A stretch of DNA of 64,000 bases from Thermotalea metallivorans. GTDB lineage: Bacteria > Bacillota > Clostridia > Peptostreptococcales > Thermotaleaceae. Made by a program: the position numbers and the translations under genes. Below the pieces are notes generated by a model. The model saw only the letters and a program-made list of their open reading frames with translations, was not told where the DNA came from and made no database searches. Within the stretch, counting starts at the first letter, position 1, and every line of letters begins with the position of its first letter. The DNA lies in the NCBI RefSeq assembly GCF_001562415.1, contig NZ_LOEE01000028.1:62001-126000 (forward strand). Direction: 5' to 3'. This document shows positions 50,544 through 58,465 of the stretch, one piece after another.

Positions 50544-51614
50544 ATGCAGTTAATGGATCTGATACAGGACAAATACCGAATCGTTTCTGTGGTAGGAATG
50601 GCGAAAAATGCAGGAAAAACCATGACCATGAATACATTGATCGAGGAGGCCATGGAAAGGGGCATTCTCCTAGGAATTACTTCTACCGGCAGGGACGGAG
50701 AAAAACAGGATCTTGTTACCTTTACAGAAAAACCGATGATTTATGTAGATGAAGGGACATTGATTGCAACCACCGAAGATACCTTAAAATATGGCGAGGC
50801 AAGGCTGGAAATCCTGGAAGTGACGGATTATCGCACGGCCATGGGAAGAATTGTCATTGTTCAGGCGAAGACACCGGGATATGTGGAAGTGGCAGGACCT
50901 GCCACCAATCGGGAAATGAAGGAAGTAACGGAAAGGCTCTTGTCCTACGGGGCAGAGATGGTGATTGTGGATGGCGCCATTGATCGGATGGCAGCAGCTT
51001 CCCCGACTGTTGCGGAGGCTGCCATTTTGGCCACGGGGGCTGTGTTGAGCAGAGATATGGGGCAGGTTATGGAGCGGTCCCTTCACCAAATCCAGCTTTT
51101 TTCCCTGCCGGAGCTGGAAGATGGGAGGGCCAGGGAGCTTGCAGGAGGGATTATGGAAGAAAAGGGCATTTGTACCGTCAGCGAAAGGTATGAAACAAGA
51201 CCTGTGGCGGTGAAAACGGCCTTGGGGAGCGGCAGCGAGATTGCAGCAGCACTAAAAGAGGATACCCGATATGTAGTAATGGGTGGTTCCTTAGTAAGCA
51301 AGACTTTAAGGGAAATTATAGAAGGAACGGTCCACTACAAGCATGTTATTTTTGTGGTGAAGGATGCCACCAGAATTTTTATTGAGCCCCGGGATTGGAT
51401 GTATTTTATGAAAGCAGGGGTGCAGATCCGGGTGATGGAAAGGGTCCGGATCCTGGCGGTAACAATCAATCCCTATGCACCCCAGGGATACTTTTTTCAG
51501 CCGGAGGAATTTTTAAACAGGATGCGGCAATTTTTGCATCCCATTCCCGTATTTGACGTGGTGTTAGGCGGTGATCAGGAGTGTTCCTATCGGAACGTGT
51601 ATTCAAAAACTTAG
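50544..51614 (+). CDS. kamB: KamB, putative lysine 5,6-aminomutase reactivation subunit
   Basis: A 356-residue protein known from lysine fermentation clusters as KamB. A Walker A loop GMAKNAGKT occupies residues 18-26, so it should bind nucleotide; ITSTGRDGEKQDLVTF follows as a candidate switch region. The middle (VIVDGAIDRMAAASPTVAEA) resembles P-loop NTPase beta strands. Function is inferred: with KamC it is thought to release damaged cobalamin from the aminomutase, as other B12 mutases have reactivases. ATG follows GAAAGGTGGAAATG. It overlaps kamC by 34 nt, pointing to a tight pair. Confidence 0.88.
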   Translation: MQLMDLIQDKYRIVSVVGMAKNAGKTMTMNTLIEEAMERGILLGITSTGRDGEKQDLVTFTEKPMIYVDEGTLIATTEDTLKYGEARLEILEVTDYRTAMGRIVIVQAKTPGYVEVAGPATNREMKEVTERLLSYGAEMVIVDGAIDRMAAASPTVAEAAILATGAVLSRDMGQVMERSLHQIQLFSLPELEDGRARELAGGIMEEKGICTVSERYETRPVAVKTALGSGSEIAAALKEDTRYVVMGGSLVSKTLREIIEGTVHYKHVIFVVKDATRIFIEPRDWMYFMKAGVQIRVMERVRILAVTINPYAPQGYFFQPEEFLNRMRQFLHPIPVFDVVLGGDQECSYRNVYSKT

Positions 51615-53206
51615 ACCTGGACTATATTTTTGGCCGTTTGACGGTATATACGCCCTATGGGGAAGCCATGAAGAAATCCATGAAACCTTACCTGCCCTGC
51701 GACCGGGAGGCCTTGGAAACGGAGCTGGATCGGATCGAAAAGATGATTTTTCTCATTGAAAAGGATCGGTATACCTTTGTGGAAATGCGTACCCTTTTGA
51801 AACATATCAAGGATTTGCGAGGGTCCTTCCGGCGGGTGGAGGAACAGATTCCTCTGAATCTGGTGGAACTTTTTGAAATCAAGACCTTCACAGGGCTGTT
51901 GGAAAAGCTTTCTGGCTATCAAGCAAAACTGAAGTGGGATTGGCCTGAGGATTTGCAAATTCAGGCCATACCTGCCCTGAAGAAGTTGCTGGACCCTCAG
52001 GAAAGCGGCATTCATACCTTCTATATTTATGATGAATACTCAGAAAATCTAAAAGGACTGCGGGAAACCATGCGCCAGGTGGAGGCGGAAATCAACCGGG
52101 AAAAGATCCGGAAAAGGGATCAGGTGCAGGAGCAACTGAATATAAAAATCCGAGCCAATGGGGAGATCACTGTCAACAAGCACAACAAAGCCCTCATCGA
52201 TATGATTGAAAATTGTGAAGGACTGATCTACAGCTCGGAAACCTATATGAATATTACCTACAAGATAAAGATGGATGTAAGGGTGGAGGAATTGCTGAAA
52301 AGGCTGGAAGAGCTGAAATTGCAGGAGGAGCAAGAGGAATTCAAAGTTCGGCAGTTTTTAACGGAAGAAATTGGGCAGCATCTGGAAGGCTTATACCATA
52401 ACATCCGTGCCATTGGGGCATTAGATCTGCTCATGGCCAAGGCCTATCTGGCCATAGGCATGGATGGGGTCAAGCCCCTGGTGACAGGAGAGGAGACCAT
52501 TGAGATTCTGGAGGGAAGGCATATCAAGGTGGAAGATCACCTGACCAAGCAGGGAAAGGCCTTTACCCCCATCACCCTACGGCTGAAAAACGGTGTTACC
52601 TGCATTACGGGGGCCAATATGGGCGGGAAAACGGTATCCTTGAAGCTTATCGGCCTGATGACGGCCATGGCCCAGTATGGGCTCTTTGTACCGGCCAAAA
52701 GGATGTGCTTTTCGCCCAAGGAATATATTTTCTTCTCTTTAGGGGATTTGCAGTCGGTGGATATGGGACTCAGCACCTTTGGGGCAGAGATCCTGGAGAT
52801 TCAGAGAATTTTGCAGCGGGCTGAGGAAAACGGACTGATTCTGATTGACGAACTGGCCAGGGGAACAAACCCTGCGGAGGGTTATGCCATCTCCAAGGCC
52901 ATCATAGAGTATTTGAAGGATAAGGCATCTACAACGGTCATCACCACCCATTTTGACGGCTTGGCGGAGATGGAAGGCGTCGTCCATTTGCAGGTGAGGG
53001 GATTGGCCCATGTAGATTTTCAATTGTTGAAACAGCAGATGCAGGAAAGGGGAATCCTAGGCATTGATGTGATTCATCAATATATGGACTACCGCTTGGA
53101 AGAGATCGAAGACGAGAGAAAAATTCCAAGGGACGCCATTTCCATTGCAAGACTGATGGGATTGCAGGAAGAGATATTGCAACAGGCGGAACGGTATTTA
53201 GAATGA
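51581..53206 (+). CDS. kamC: KamC, MutS-like ATPase of the lysine 5,6-aminomutase system
   Basis: A 541-residue protein with the MutS-type ATPase domain at its C-terminal half and a helical lever/clamp-like region before it. Walker A is TGANMGGKT (residues 343-351); LILIDELARGTNPAEGYAIS is the Walker B and signature region; VITTHFDGLAEMEG is the switch His block. It has no mismatch-recognition domain, so DNA repair is unlikely. In lysine clusters it pairs with KamB; a role in exchanging inactive cofactor on KamDE is the current idea, by inference. Start is GTG 51581 after CAGGAGTG, inside kamB. Confidence 0.88.
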   Translation: MFLSERVFKNLDLDYIFGRLTVYTPYGEAMKKSMKPYLPCDREALETELDRIEKMIFLIEKDRYTFVEMRTLLKHIKDLRGSFRRVEEQIPLNLVELFEIKTFTGLLEKLSGYQAKLKWDWPEDLQIQAIPALKKLLDPQESGIHTFYIYDEYSENLKGLRETMRQVEAEINREKIRKRDQVQEQLNIKIRANGEITVNKHNKALIDMIENCEGLIYSSETYMNITYKIKMDVRVEELLKRLEELKLQEEQEEFKVRQFLTEEIGQHLEGLYHNIRAIGALDLLMAKAYLAIGMDGVKPLVTGEETIEILEGRHIKVEDHLTKQGKAFTPITLRLKNGVTCITGANMGGKTVSLKLIGLMTAMAQYGLFVPAKRMCFSPKEYIFFSLGDLQSVDMGLSTFGAEILEIQRILQRAEENGLILIDELARGTNPAEGYAISKAIIEYLKDKASTTVITTHFDGLAEMEGVVHLQVRGLAHVDFQLLKQQMQERGILGIDVIHQYMDYRLEEIEDERKIPRDAISIARLMGLQEEILQQAERYLE

Positions 53207-53214
53207 AGTTGAAA

Positions 53215-53350
53215 GCGGAAGGGCAACTAGCTATCAGTTGTCAGCTGCCAGTTGTCGTCTATGGGCTGACAGCCAGTGGCTACGATTCCTCACCGATGTC
53301 TTATGGCTTTTAACGGCTAACCCCTAACTGCTAATGGCTAATGGCAAATG
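53215..53350. repeat. Word-repeat tract inside the kam operon
   Basis: CTAGCTATCAGTTGTCAGCT, GCCAGTTGTCGTC, GACAGCCAGTGGCTACG and GGCTAACCCCTAACTGCTAA, ending just before the kamD ribosome binding site. It is unusual in lying within an operon. Confidence 0.6.
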
Positions 53351-53372
53351 GATTTTGATTGGAGGGAAGAGG

Positions 53373-54929
53373 ATGGAGAGTAAATTGAATCTTGATCAAA
53401 GTTTGATTGAGAAGGCGCGCAATTCCGCAAAAAATATTGCTGAGGATACACAGAAATTTATCGACAAGCATACGACAGTGACGGTGGAGAGGGCTGTGGC
53501 CAGACTTTTGGGCATCGATGGCGTTGATGAGATCGATAAGCCCCTGCCCAACGTGGTGGTAGACAATATCAAAGAGGGTGGCGGTTTATCCCTGGGGATT
53601 GCCTACTGGCTTGGGAATGCCATGGTCCATACGGGAAAAGGTCTTCAGGAAATCGCAGAGATGGTTGCCCGGGGCGAATTGGATTTGACAAAGCTCCCTA
53701 CGGTCCATGAGAACAAAATCAAGGAGGCCATTGCACCCCTTGCGGAAAAAATGACAGGGCGAATCCGGCAAAACAGAAAAGACCGGGAGAATTTCATAAA
53801 GAATTTGGGAGAAGGCAGAAAGCCTTATCTTTATGTTATCGTGGCCACGGGAAATATCTATGAGGATGTGCTGCAAGCCCAGGCGGCTGCCAGACAGGGG
53901 GCCGATATTATTGCTGTCATCAGGACCACTGCCCAGAGCTTGCTGGATTATGTTCCCTACGGTCCCACCACAGAGGGTTTCGGGGGAACTTATGCAACCC
54001 AGGAAAACTTTAGGATCATGAGAAAGGCCTTGGATGAGGTGGGGCAGGAGGTCGGGAAATACATCCGATTATGCAACTACTGCTCAGGATTGTGCATGCC
54101 GGAGATTGCAGCCATGGGTGCCATGGAAAGACTGGATGTTATGCTGAATGACGCCCTCTATGGAATTTTGTTTAGGGACATCAATATGCAAAGAACTCTG
54201 GTCGATCAGTATTTTTCAAGGATTATCAACGGCTTTGCCGGCATCATCATCAATACGGGGGAGGACAACTACCTGACCACTGCCGATGCCGTGGAAGAAG
54301 CCCATACGGTGCTGGCTTCTCAGTTTATCAACGAGCAGTTTGCCTTGAAGGCAGGCATCCCCGAGGAGCAAATGGGGCTTGGCCATGCCTTTGAAATGAA
54401 TCCCGATATTGAGAACGGATTCTTGCTGGAGCTTGCCCAAGCCCAGATGGCAAGGGAGATTTTCCCCAAGGCACCGTTGAAATACATGCCGCCTACCAAG
54501 TTCATGACAGGCAATATTTTCAAGGGACATATCCAGGATGCCCTGTTCAATATGGTTGCCATCATGACCGGACAGGGAATTCAGTTGCTGGGAATGCTGA
54601 CGGAGGCCATTCACACGCCGTTGCTGCAGGACAGGGCCCTTTCCATAGAAAATGCCAAGTATATCTTCAACAATGTCAGGAGCCTAGGAGAAGAAATTCA
54701 GTTTAAAAAGGACGGCATCATCCAAAAAAGAGCCCAGGAGGTATTGAAAAAGGCTGCGGATATGCTGGAGGAAATTGAGAGAGAAGGCCTGTTTGCCACC
54801 TTGGAGCAAGGAAAATTTGCCGGGGTGAAGCGGGCCATGGACGGCGGGAAAGGATTGCAAGGGGTTGTCCAGAAGCATGAGAAATATTTCAATCCCTTTA
54901 TGGAATTGATGTTGGGAGGTGCAAGGTAA
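53373..54929 (+). CDS. kamD: Lysine 5,6-aminomutase alpha subunit
   Basis: Adenosylcobalamin- and PLP-dependent mutase that moves the 6-amino group of beta-lysine (or D-lysine) to carbon 5. The alpha chain is a TIM-barrel subunit of 518 residues. Conserved stretches include TVERAVARLLGIDGVDEIDK, LGNAMVHTGKGLQEIAEMVA, RTTAQSLLDYVPYGPTTEGF with substrate-contact Arg/Tyr/Gly, NYCSGLCMPEIAAMGAMERL and YMPPTKFMTGNIFKGHIQDA. ATG 53373 follows GGAGGGAAGAGG; an earlier start at 53334 lies inside the repeat tract. It overlaps kamE by one base (TAATG). Confidence 0.96.
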   Translation: MESKLNLDQSLIEKARNSAKNIAEDTQKFIDKHTTVTVERAVARLLGIDGVDEIDKPLPNVVVDNIKEGGGLSLGIAYWLGNAMVHTGKGLQEIAEMVARGELDLTKLPTVHENKIKEAIAPLAEKMTGRIRQNRKDRENFIKNLGEGRKPYLYVIVATGNIYEDVLQAQAAARQGADIIAVIRTTAQSLLDYVPYGPTTEGFGGTYATQENFRIMRKALDEVGQEVGKYIRLCNYCSGLCMPEIAAMGAMERLDVMLNDALYGILFRDINMQRTLVDQYFSRIINGFAGIIINTGEDNYLTTADAVEEAHTVLASQFINEQFALKAGIPEEQMGLGHAFEMNPDIENGFLLELAQAQMAREIFPKAPLKYMPPTKFMTGNIFKGHIQDALFNMVAIMTGQGIQLLGMLTEAIHTPLLQDRALSIENAKYIFNNVRSLGEEIQFKKDGIIQKRAQEVLKKAADMLEEIEREGLFATLEQGKFAGVKRAMDGGKGLQGVVQKHEKYFNPFMELMLGGAR

Positions 54930-55693
54930 TGGCCGTGCAGAAGGTGGATTTGACAAAGATCAAACCTTATGGAGATACGCTGAATGACGGAATGGTGCAG
55001 CTATGCTTTACCCTTCCCATACCCTGTGGAGAAGAGGCAAAGGAAGCTGCCAGGCGTCTTGTACTGAAGATGGGATTGGAAGAGCCCTCCGTAGTCCATG
55101 CAGAGGACTTGGGCGTAGGCTACACCATGTTTGTAATGTACGGCAAATGCCAGCATACGGTAGACTATACGGCTATTGAAGTACCAAAGGTGGATGTGGA
55201 AGTCATGGACAAAGAAGAGGTAGAGGCCTATATTGAGGAAAATATCGGCAGGGACGTGGTCATCGTGGGAGCCTGTACAGGTACGGACGCTCACACGGTG
55301 GGTATTGATGCCATCATGAATATGAAGGGCTATGCCGGTCATTATGGTCTGGAGCGATACAAAGGGATTAAGGCCTACAATCTGGGCAGTCAGGTGCCCA
55401 ATGAGGAATTTGTGGCGAAGGCCATTGCCCTGAATGCCGATGCTTTATTGGTATCCCAGGTGGTTACTCAAAAAGACGTGCATATCCCCAATCTAACCCA
55501 GTTAGTGGAGCTTTTGGAGGCGGAGGGGATCCGGGATCGGGTAATCCTTGTATGCGGTGGGCCGAGGATCAGCCATGAGTTGGCCAAAGAGTTGGGCTAT
55601 GACGCAGGCTTCGGCAGCGGCACCTATGCGGAGGACGTGGCCTCCTTCGTGGTAACGGAAATGGTAAAACGGAACCTGGTCCATAAAAAATAA
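54929..55693 (+). CDS. kamE: Lysine 5,6-aminomutase beta subunit
   Basis: Cobalamin-binding partner of KamD, 254 residues. The B12 motif is IVGACTGTDAHTVGIDAIMN, a DxHxxG pattern with H122 as the lower cobalt ligand. The following region (YKGIKAYNLGSQVPNEEFVA) and CGGPRISHELAKELGYDAGF complete the Rossmann B12 domain. A dimerisation domain covers about the first 90 residues. A PLP lysine is expected on this subunit, but I cannot name it safely. Last gene of the operon; a shared terminator follows. Confidence 0.96.
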   Translation: MAVQKVDLTKIKPYGDTLNDGMVQLCFTLPIPCGEEAKEAARRLVLKMGLEEPSVVHAEDLGVGYTMFVMYGKCQHTVDYTAIEVPKVDVEVMDKEEVEAYIEENIGRDVVIVGACTGTDAHTVGIDAIMNMKGYAGHYGLERYKGIKAYNLGSQVPNEEFVAKAIALNADALLVSQVVTQKDVHIPNLTQLVELLEAEGIRDRVILVCGGPRISHELAKELGYDAGFGSGTYAEDVASFVVTEMVKRNLVHKK

Positions 55694-55737
55694 GACAAAA
55701 ATACCGGAGAGGAAAACTTCTCCGGTTTTTTGTCTTA
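55692..55737. terminator. Bidirectional terminator between kamE and the SLH gene
   Basis: AAGACAAAA..CCGGAGA pairs with TCTCCGG..TTTTGTCTT. T-rich on both strands; it includes the stop codon of the convergent SLH gene. Confidence 0.88.
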
Positions 55738-56307
55738 TTTGCCCAGAGGAATGGTGAGGCTGTTGTGGAGCATGACGGCAATGTCTCCCCTGGTGGCAGG
55801 TGTCTCTGCCTTTATGGCAACGTCCTTTGTCAAACCCAATTCCGTGGCCGCGTGAATAAAATTATTGGGCCAGTCCGTTCCCTGTACTTTGCTTCCATAA
55901 CCCAAGGCATTGACAAGGATGGTTATGGCTTCGCCATGGGTAATATTCCTGTTCAAGCGAAAGGTTCCGTCTTCATAGCCCCGAATGAGGCCGTTTTCCA
56001 CGGCAATATTGATATGTCCGGTACTCCAATGGGTTGAAGGCACATCTTGGAATTTTGTCTTGCCCTTGCGCTGCAAGGCTGCGGATTCTTTACCGATCAA
56101 TCGTACAGAAACGGCAGCAAATTCAGCCCTTGTGATATTGTCCTGGAAACGCATGTTTCCATCGGGATCGCCGATCATTAAACCCAAGGCTTTCAGTCTC
56201 ACGCCGATATCTTCTAATTTTGTCGTTTCCAACCCGTAGGCGGTATGGAAGACGAGGATCGTAAAAATCAAGGCGAGTGTAATGATCTTTTTTACCCTTC
56301 TGTGCAT
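55735..56307 (-). CDS. Small SLH-domain surface protein
   Basis: A 190-residue exported protein made almost only of three SLH repeats, which bind pyruvylated wall polymer. Signal peptide about 1-26 (VKKIITLALIFTILVFHTAYG). Repeats: KALGLMIGDPDGNMRFQDNI; VENGLIRGYEDGTFRLNRNI; a weaker third ending TPATRGDIAVMLHN. Upstream of the ATG the minus strand reads GGCATGAAGG with no spacing left for a normal ribosome binding site. The IS607 element ends within about 20-30 bp, so its native promoter has probably been displaced. It may now depend on transcription from the element. Confidence 0.82.
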   Translation of the reverse strand: MHRRVKKIITLALIFTILVFHTAYGLETTKLEDIGVRLKALGLMIGDPDGNMRFQDNITRAEFAAVSVRLIGKESAALQRKGKTKFQDVPSTHWSTGHINIAVENGLIRGYEDGTFRLNRNITHGEAITILVNALGYGSKVQGTDWPNNFIHAATELGLTKDVAIKAETPATRGDIAVMLHNSLTIPLGK

Positions 56308-56329
56308 CCTTCATGCCGTTACGCAAAAC

Positions 56330-56490
56330 TTATAAAACTTTACAAAAACATTGTAAAAGTTTATGTTTGCTTCCTCGTTCATCGTGTCCGACCTCGGCTA
56401 CCCTACTATCGTTTGATGTGACACTCCAGAGGCTTAAATTCCCGTGTAACTCACGGTACACAGCATCATAATTCGTTTTGGTGATTTATG
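56330..56490 (-). ncRNA. Probable TnpB guide RNA (omega/reRNA) region
   Basis: Right-end region immediately 3' of tnpB. On the minus strand it carries CGTGAGTTACACGGGAATTT and AAGCCTCTGGAGTG, then GATGAACGAGGAAGC, an arrangement I recognise from the 3' ends of TnpB-encoding elements, where the reRNA scaffold overlaps the tnpB end. The guide would be the flanking sequence beyond the element, here the start region of the SLH gene. Inference; ends are approximate. Confidence 0.5.
56338..56361. repeat. Right-end inverted repeat of the IS607 element
   Basis: CTTTACAAAAACATTGTAAA lies here and is related in inverse orientation to 58298-58320. It also forms an imperfect hairpin by itself. Confidence 0.5.
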
Positions 56491-57610
56491 ATACTTTATA
56501 TCTTGATAAATTGATACTTGCGTTCTTATCCCTGTCTATTACGGTACCGCAACATTCACATATAAATTCCCTTTCAGACAGTGACAGTCTGGTTTTTACA
56601 TGGCCACACGCTGAACAGGTTTTGGATGAAGGGTACCATTTGTCGGCTTCTATAAATTCAATTCCATATTTCCTGCATTTATACTGAAGCATTGTTTTGA
56701 ATTCAAACAAGCCCTGCTCTGCTATTGCTTTTGACAGGTGTTTATTTTTCATCATACCGCTGACATTCAGGTTTTCCATAACTACCCTTGATGGCTTGGT
56801 TTTCACTATCTGGGCAGTTGCTTTATGCCTGTTGTCAGTTCTGATGTTATCAAGACGTTTGTGCAACTTTTTAATGTTTTTTTCAAGTTTTATAATGTTG
56901 CCTGTTTTGACGTAACTTCCCCCTTCCTTGTTTTTTTCATATTTGTTTGAAACCTTGCGCTGCAACCTGCGCAATTTCTTTTGGAGTTTTTTAACTCTTT
57001 TGGTTTTGTTAATGTTTTTGAATGTCATTTCGTTTGAGCATACAGCTAGGTCCTTTATTCCTAAATCAATACCTATACTTTCGTCTGTAAGCTCAACATA
57101 CCCTTGCTCTGCCTCAATACCTACAGACACATACCAGTGTACTCCGTCAAACTTTACTCTTGGGTTTGTATATTTTGCGTTTTCCGGTATCCTGTCTTTT
57201 TCTGAAAGCCTTACCCACCCTATCTTTTCAAGTCTGACTCTGCCTTCTTTGAATTTTATCTTTTCCGTATCTTGATAAAATTTTGGCTGACTTTTCTTTT
57301 TACTTTTGAATTTCGGCTTATCAGCAAGCTTTTTGAAAAACTTATCATAAGCGTCACAGGCATCTTTTATGGCTTGTTTGGTTATGTTATTGCTATAATG
57401 ATTAAGCCACTTATATTCTTCGGTCTGCTTTAAAAGCGTTAATTCTTTTCTCAAATCCCCGTCTTTAATAAACTTGCCACCACTTTTATAGTTTTCTTCC
57501 TGTTTTGCAAGCGTCCAGTTATATGCCCATCTTGCTACTCCTGCACTCTGAAACAGTTTTGTTTTTTGCTTGTTGTTAGGTTCAAGCCTGACTTTCAGGG
57601 CTATTATCAT
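56486..57610 (-). CDS. tnpB: TnpB RNA-guided endonuclease (IS607-associated)
   Basis: A 374-residue TnpB, ancestor type of Cas12. The RuvC active site is complete: D182 in GIDLGIKDLAV, E279 in RVVMENLNVSG, D361 in VIDRDKNASINL. The zinc finger is C332, C335, C351 and C354 (TCSACGHVKTR; ICECCGTVID). The N-terminal MIIALKVRLEPNNKQKTKLF is the usual start, followed by the helical REC part (LTLLKQTEEYKWLNHYSN). Start ATG 57610 overlaps the end of the recombinase frame by 29 nt. Nothing in it looks degraded, so RNA-guided cleavage is possible although the recombinase is broken. Confidence 0.94.
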   Translation of the reverse strand: MIIALKVRLEPNNKQKTKLFQSAGVARWAYNWTLAKQEENYKSGGKFIKDGDLRKELTLLKQTEEYKWLNHYSNNITKQAIKDACDAYDKFFKKLADKPKFKSKKKSQPKFYQDTEKIKFKEGRVRLEKIGWVRLSEKDRIPENAKYTNPRVKFDGVHWYVSVGIEAEQGYVELTDESIGIDLGIKDLAVCSNEMTFKNINKTKRVKKLQKKLRRLQRKVSNKYEKNKEGGSYVKTGNIIKLEKNIKKLHKRLDNIRTDNRHKATAQIVKTKPSRVVMENLNVSGMMKNKHLSKAIAEQGLFEFKTMLQYKCRKYGIEFIEADKWYPSSKTCSACGHVKTRLSLSEREFICECCGTVIDRDKNASINLSRYKVS

Positions 57611-58249
57611 CTGCTAACAACTCCTTTATTATCTTTTTGGCTTTACTGGCTCTCCGATCTTGAAGTTTGCAACTGAATACAGTTACAATTTGAACTAGAT
57701 CCTCAACAAGTTCTTGCTCCTCGGTTTTCTCTGTATTATCAATAATTTCAATAGCTGTCCCATATTTACTACATAGGTTTTCTATAAGTTCATACCCAAA
57801 TCTTAGCAACCTATCCTTGTACAAAACAACTATTTTTTCTACCTCAGAAGCAATAATCATATCAATTAACTGGTTCAATCCTTTTTTGTTATAGTTTATA
57901 CCGCTCCCTATATCAGTAACAACCTCAAACGAATAACCTTTTGCTATCATATAAGCCTTTACATTCTCTATTTGTCTTTCAAGGTCATCTTTCTTTGTCT
58001 TTCAAGGTCATCTTTCTGTTTGTTACTTGACACTCGGCAGTATCCTACAACTTTTCTCTGGGTCGGATTTTCACCTTTAAAAAAGCCTAAATAATGTTGG
58101 AGTTGCTGTTGGGAGTAATACCTATAACCACTTTTTCCAATATGACTTGGTTTTAGTTTTCCGACCTTATCCCAATTTCTAAGGGTTTGTTGGGTTACTC
58201 CTATTAATTCTGCAAACTCGCCGATTGAATAATATTTCATCTCTAACAC
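57582..58249 (-). pseudogene. tnpA: IS607 serine recombinase TnpA, frameshifted
   Basis: The first frame (58249 down to 57968) has the MerR-like helix-turn-helix (YYSIGEFAELIGVTQQTLRN) and the resolvase start GYCRVSSNKQKDDLERQ with the catalytic serine region, then runs into RKMTLKDK and a stop. The second frame (to 57582) continues the resolvase fold (FEVVTDIGSGINYNKKGL; IVVLYKDRLLRFGYEL). The break lies at a perfect 23-bp tandem duplication (57971-58016). Removing one copy joins the frames as KDDLERQIENVKAYMIAKGY and gives 214 residues, the normal IS607 TnpA size. The element is therefore probably immobile unless helped in trans. Confidence 0.92.
57971..58016. repeat. 23-bp perfect tandem duplication in tnpA
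   Basis: Copies at 57971-57993 and 57994-58016 are identical over 23 bp (unit begins TTTGTCTTTCAAGGTCATCT). As 23 is not a multiple of three, it shifts the frame. Replication slippage is the likely cause. Confidence 0.97.
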
Positions 58250-58297
58250 CTCAAAAATATCATAGCATCAATTATAATATTTTTATAGTGTTTTATT

Positions 58298-58320
58298 AAC
58301 TTTTATAAATGTTTTTTAAC
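58298..58320. repeat. Left-end inverted repeat of the IS607 element
   Basis: AACTTTTATAAATGTTTTTT is related to the opposite strand of 56338-56361. It lies about 50 bp upstream of the tnpA start. Confidence 0.5.
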
Positions 58321-58389
58321 TGTTGTTAGCCTCCTTTGCAGATACCCAATTTGAAAATGAAATGAGATTTGTTTTGGCAGCTAACAACA
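58321..58389. other. Inverted repeat at the element's outer edge
   Basis: TGTTGTTAGC (58321-58330) and GCTAACAACA (58380-58389) are perfect 10-bp inverted repeats 49 bp apart. It starts exactly where the IS appears to end. No gene is seen in 58250-58465. Confidence 0.4.
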
Positions 58390-58465
58390 TTATACCAGGG
58401 AATGGAGGCCAAGGATATTTCAACTGTGTTACAGAATAGGAATATGGCACGCAGTTATTCCGCCT

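Larger units (their letters stand above)
56325..58325 (-). mobile_element. IS607-family insertion sequence
   Basis: About 2 kb, with a serine recombinase (broken) followed by tnpB on the minus strand, the standard IS607 order. Related inverted sequences lie at the two ends: AACTTTTATAAATGTTTTTT at 58298-58317 and, on the opposite strand, AACTTTTACAATGTTTTTG at 56361-56343. The exact ends are not resolved, since IS607 makes no target duplication. The element sits between an SLH gene and a stalk-domain gene. Confidence 0.82.
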
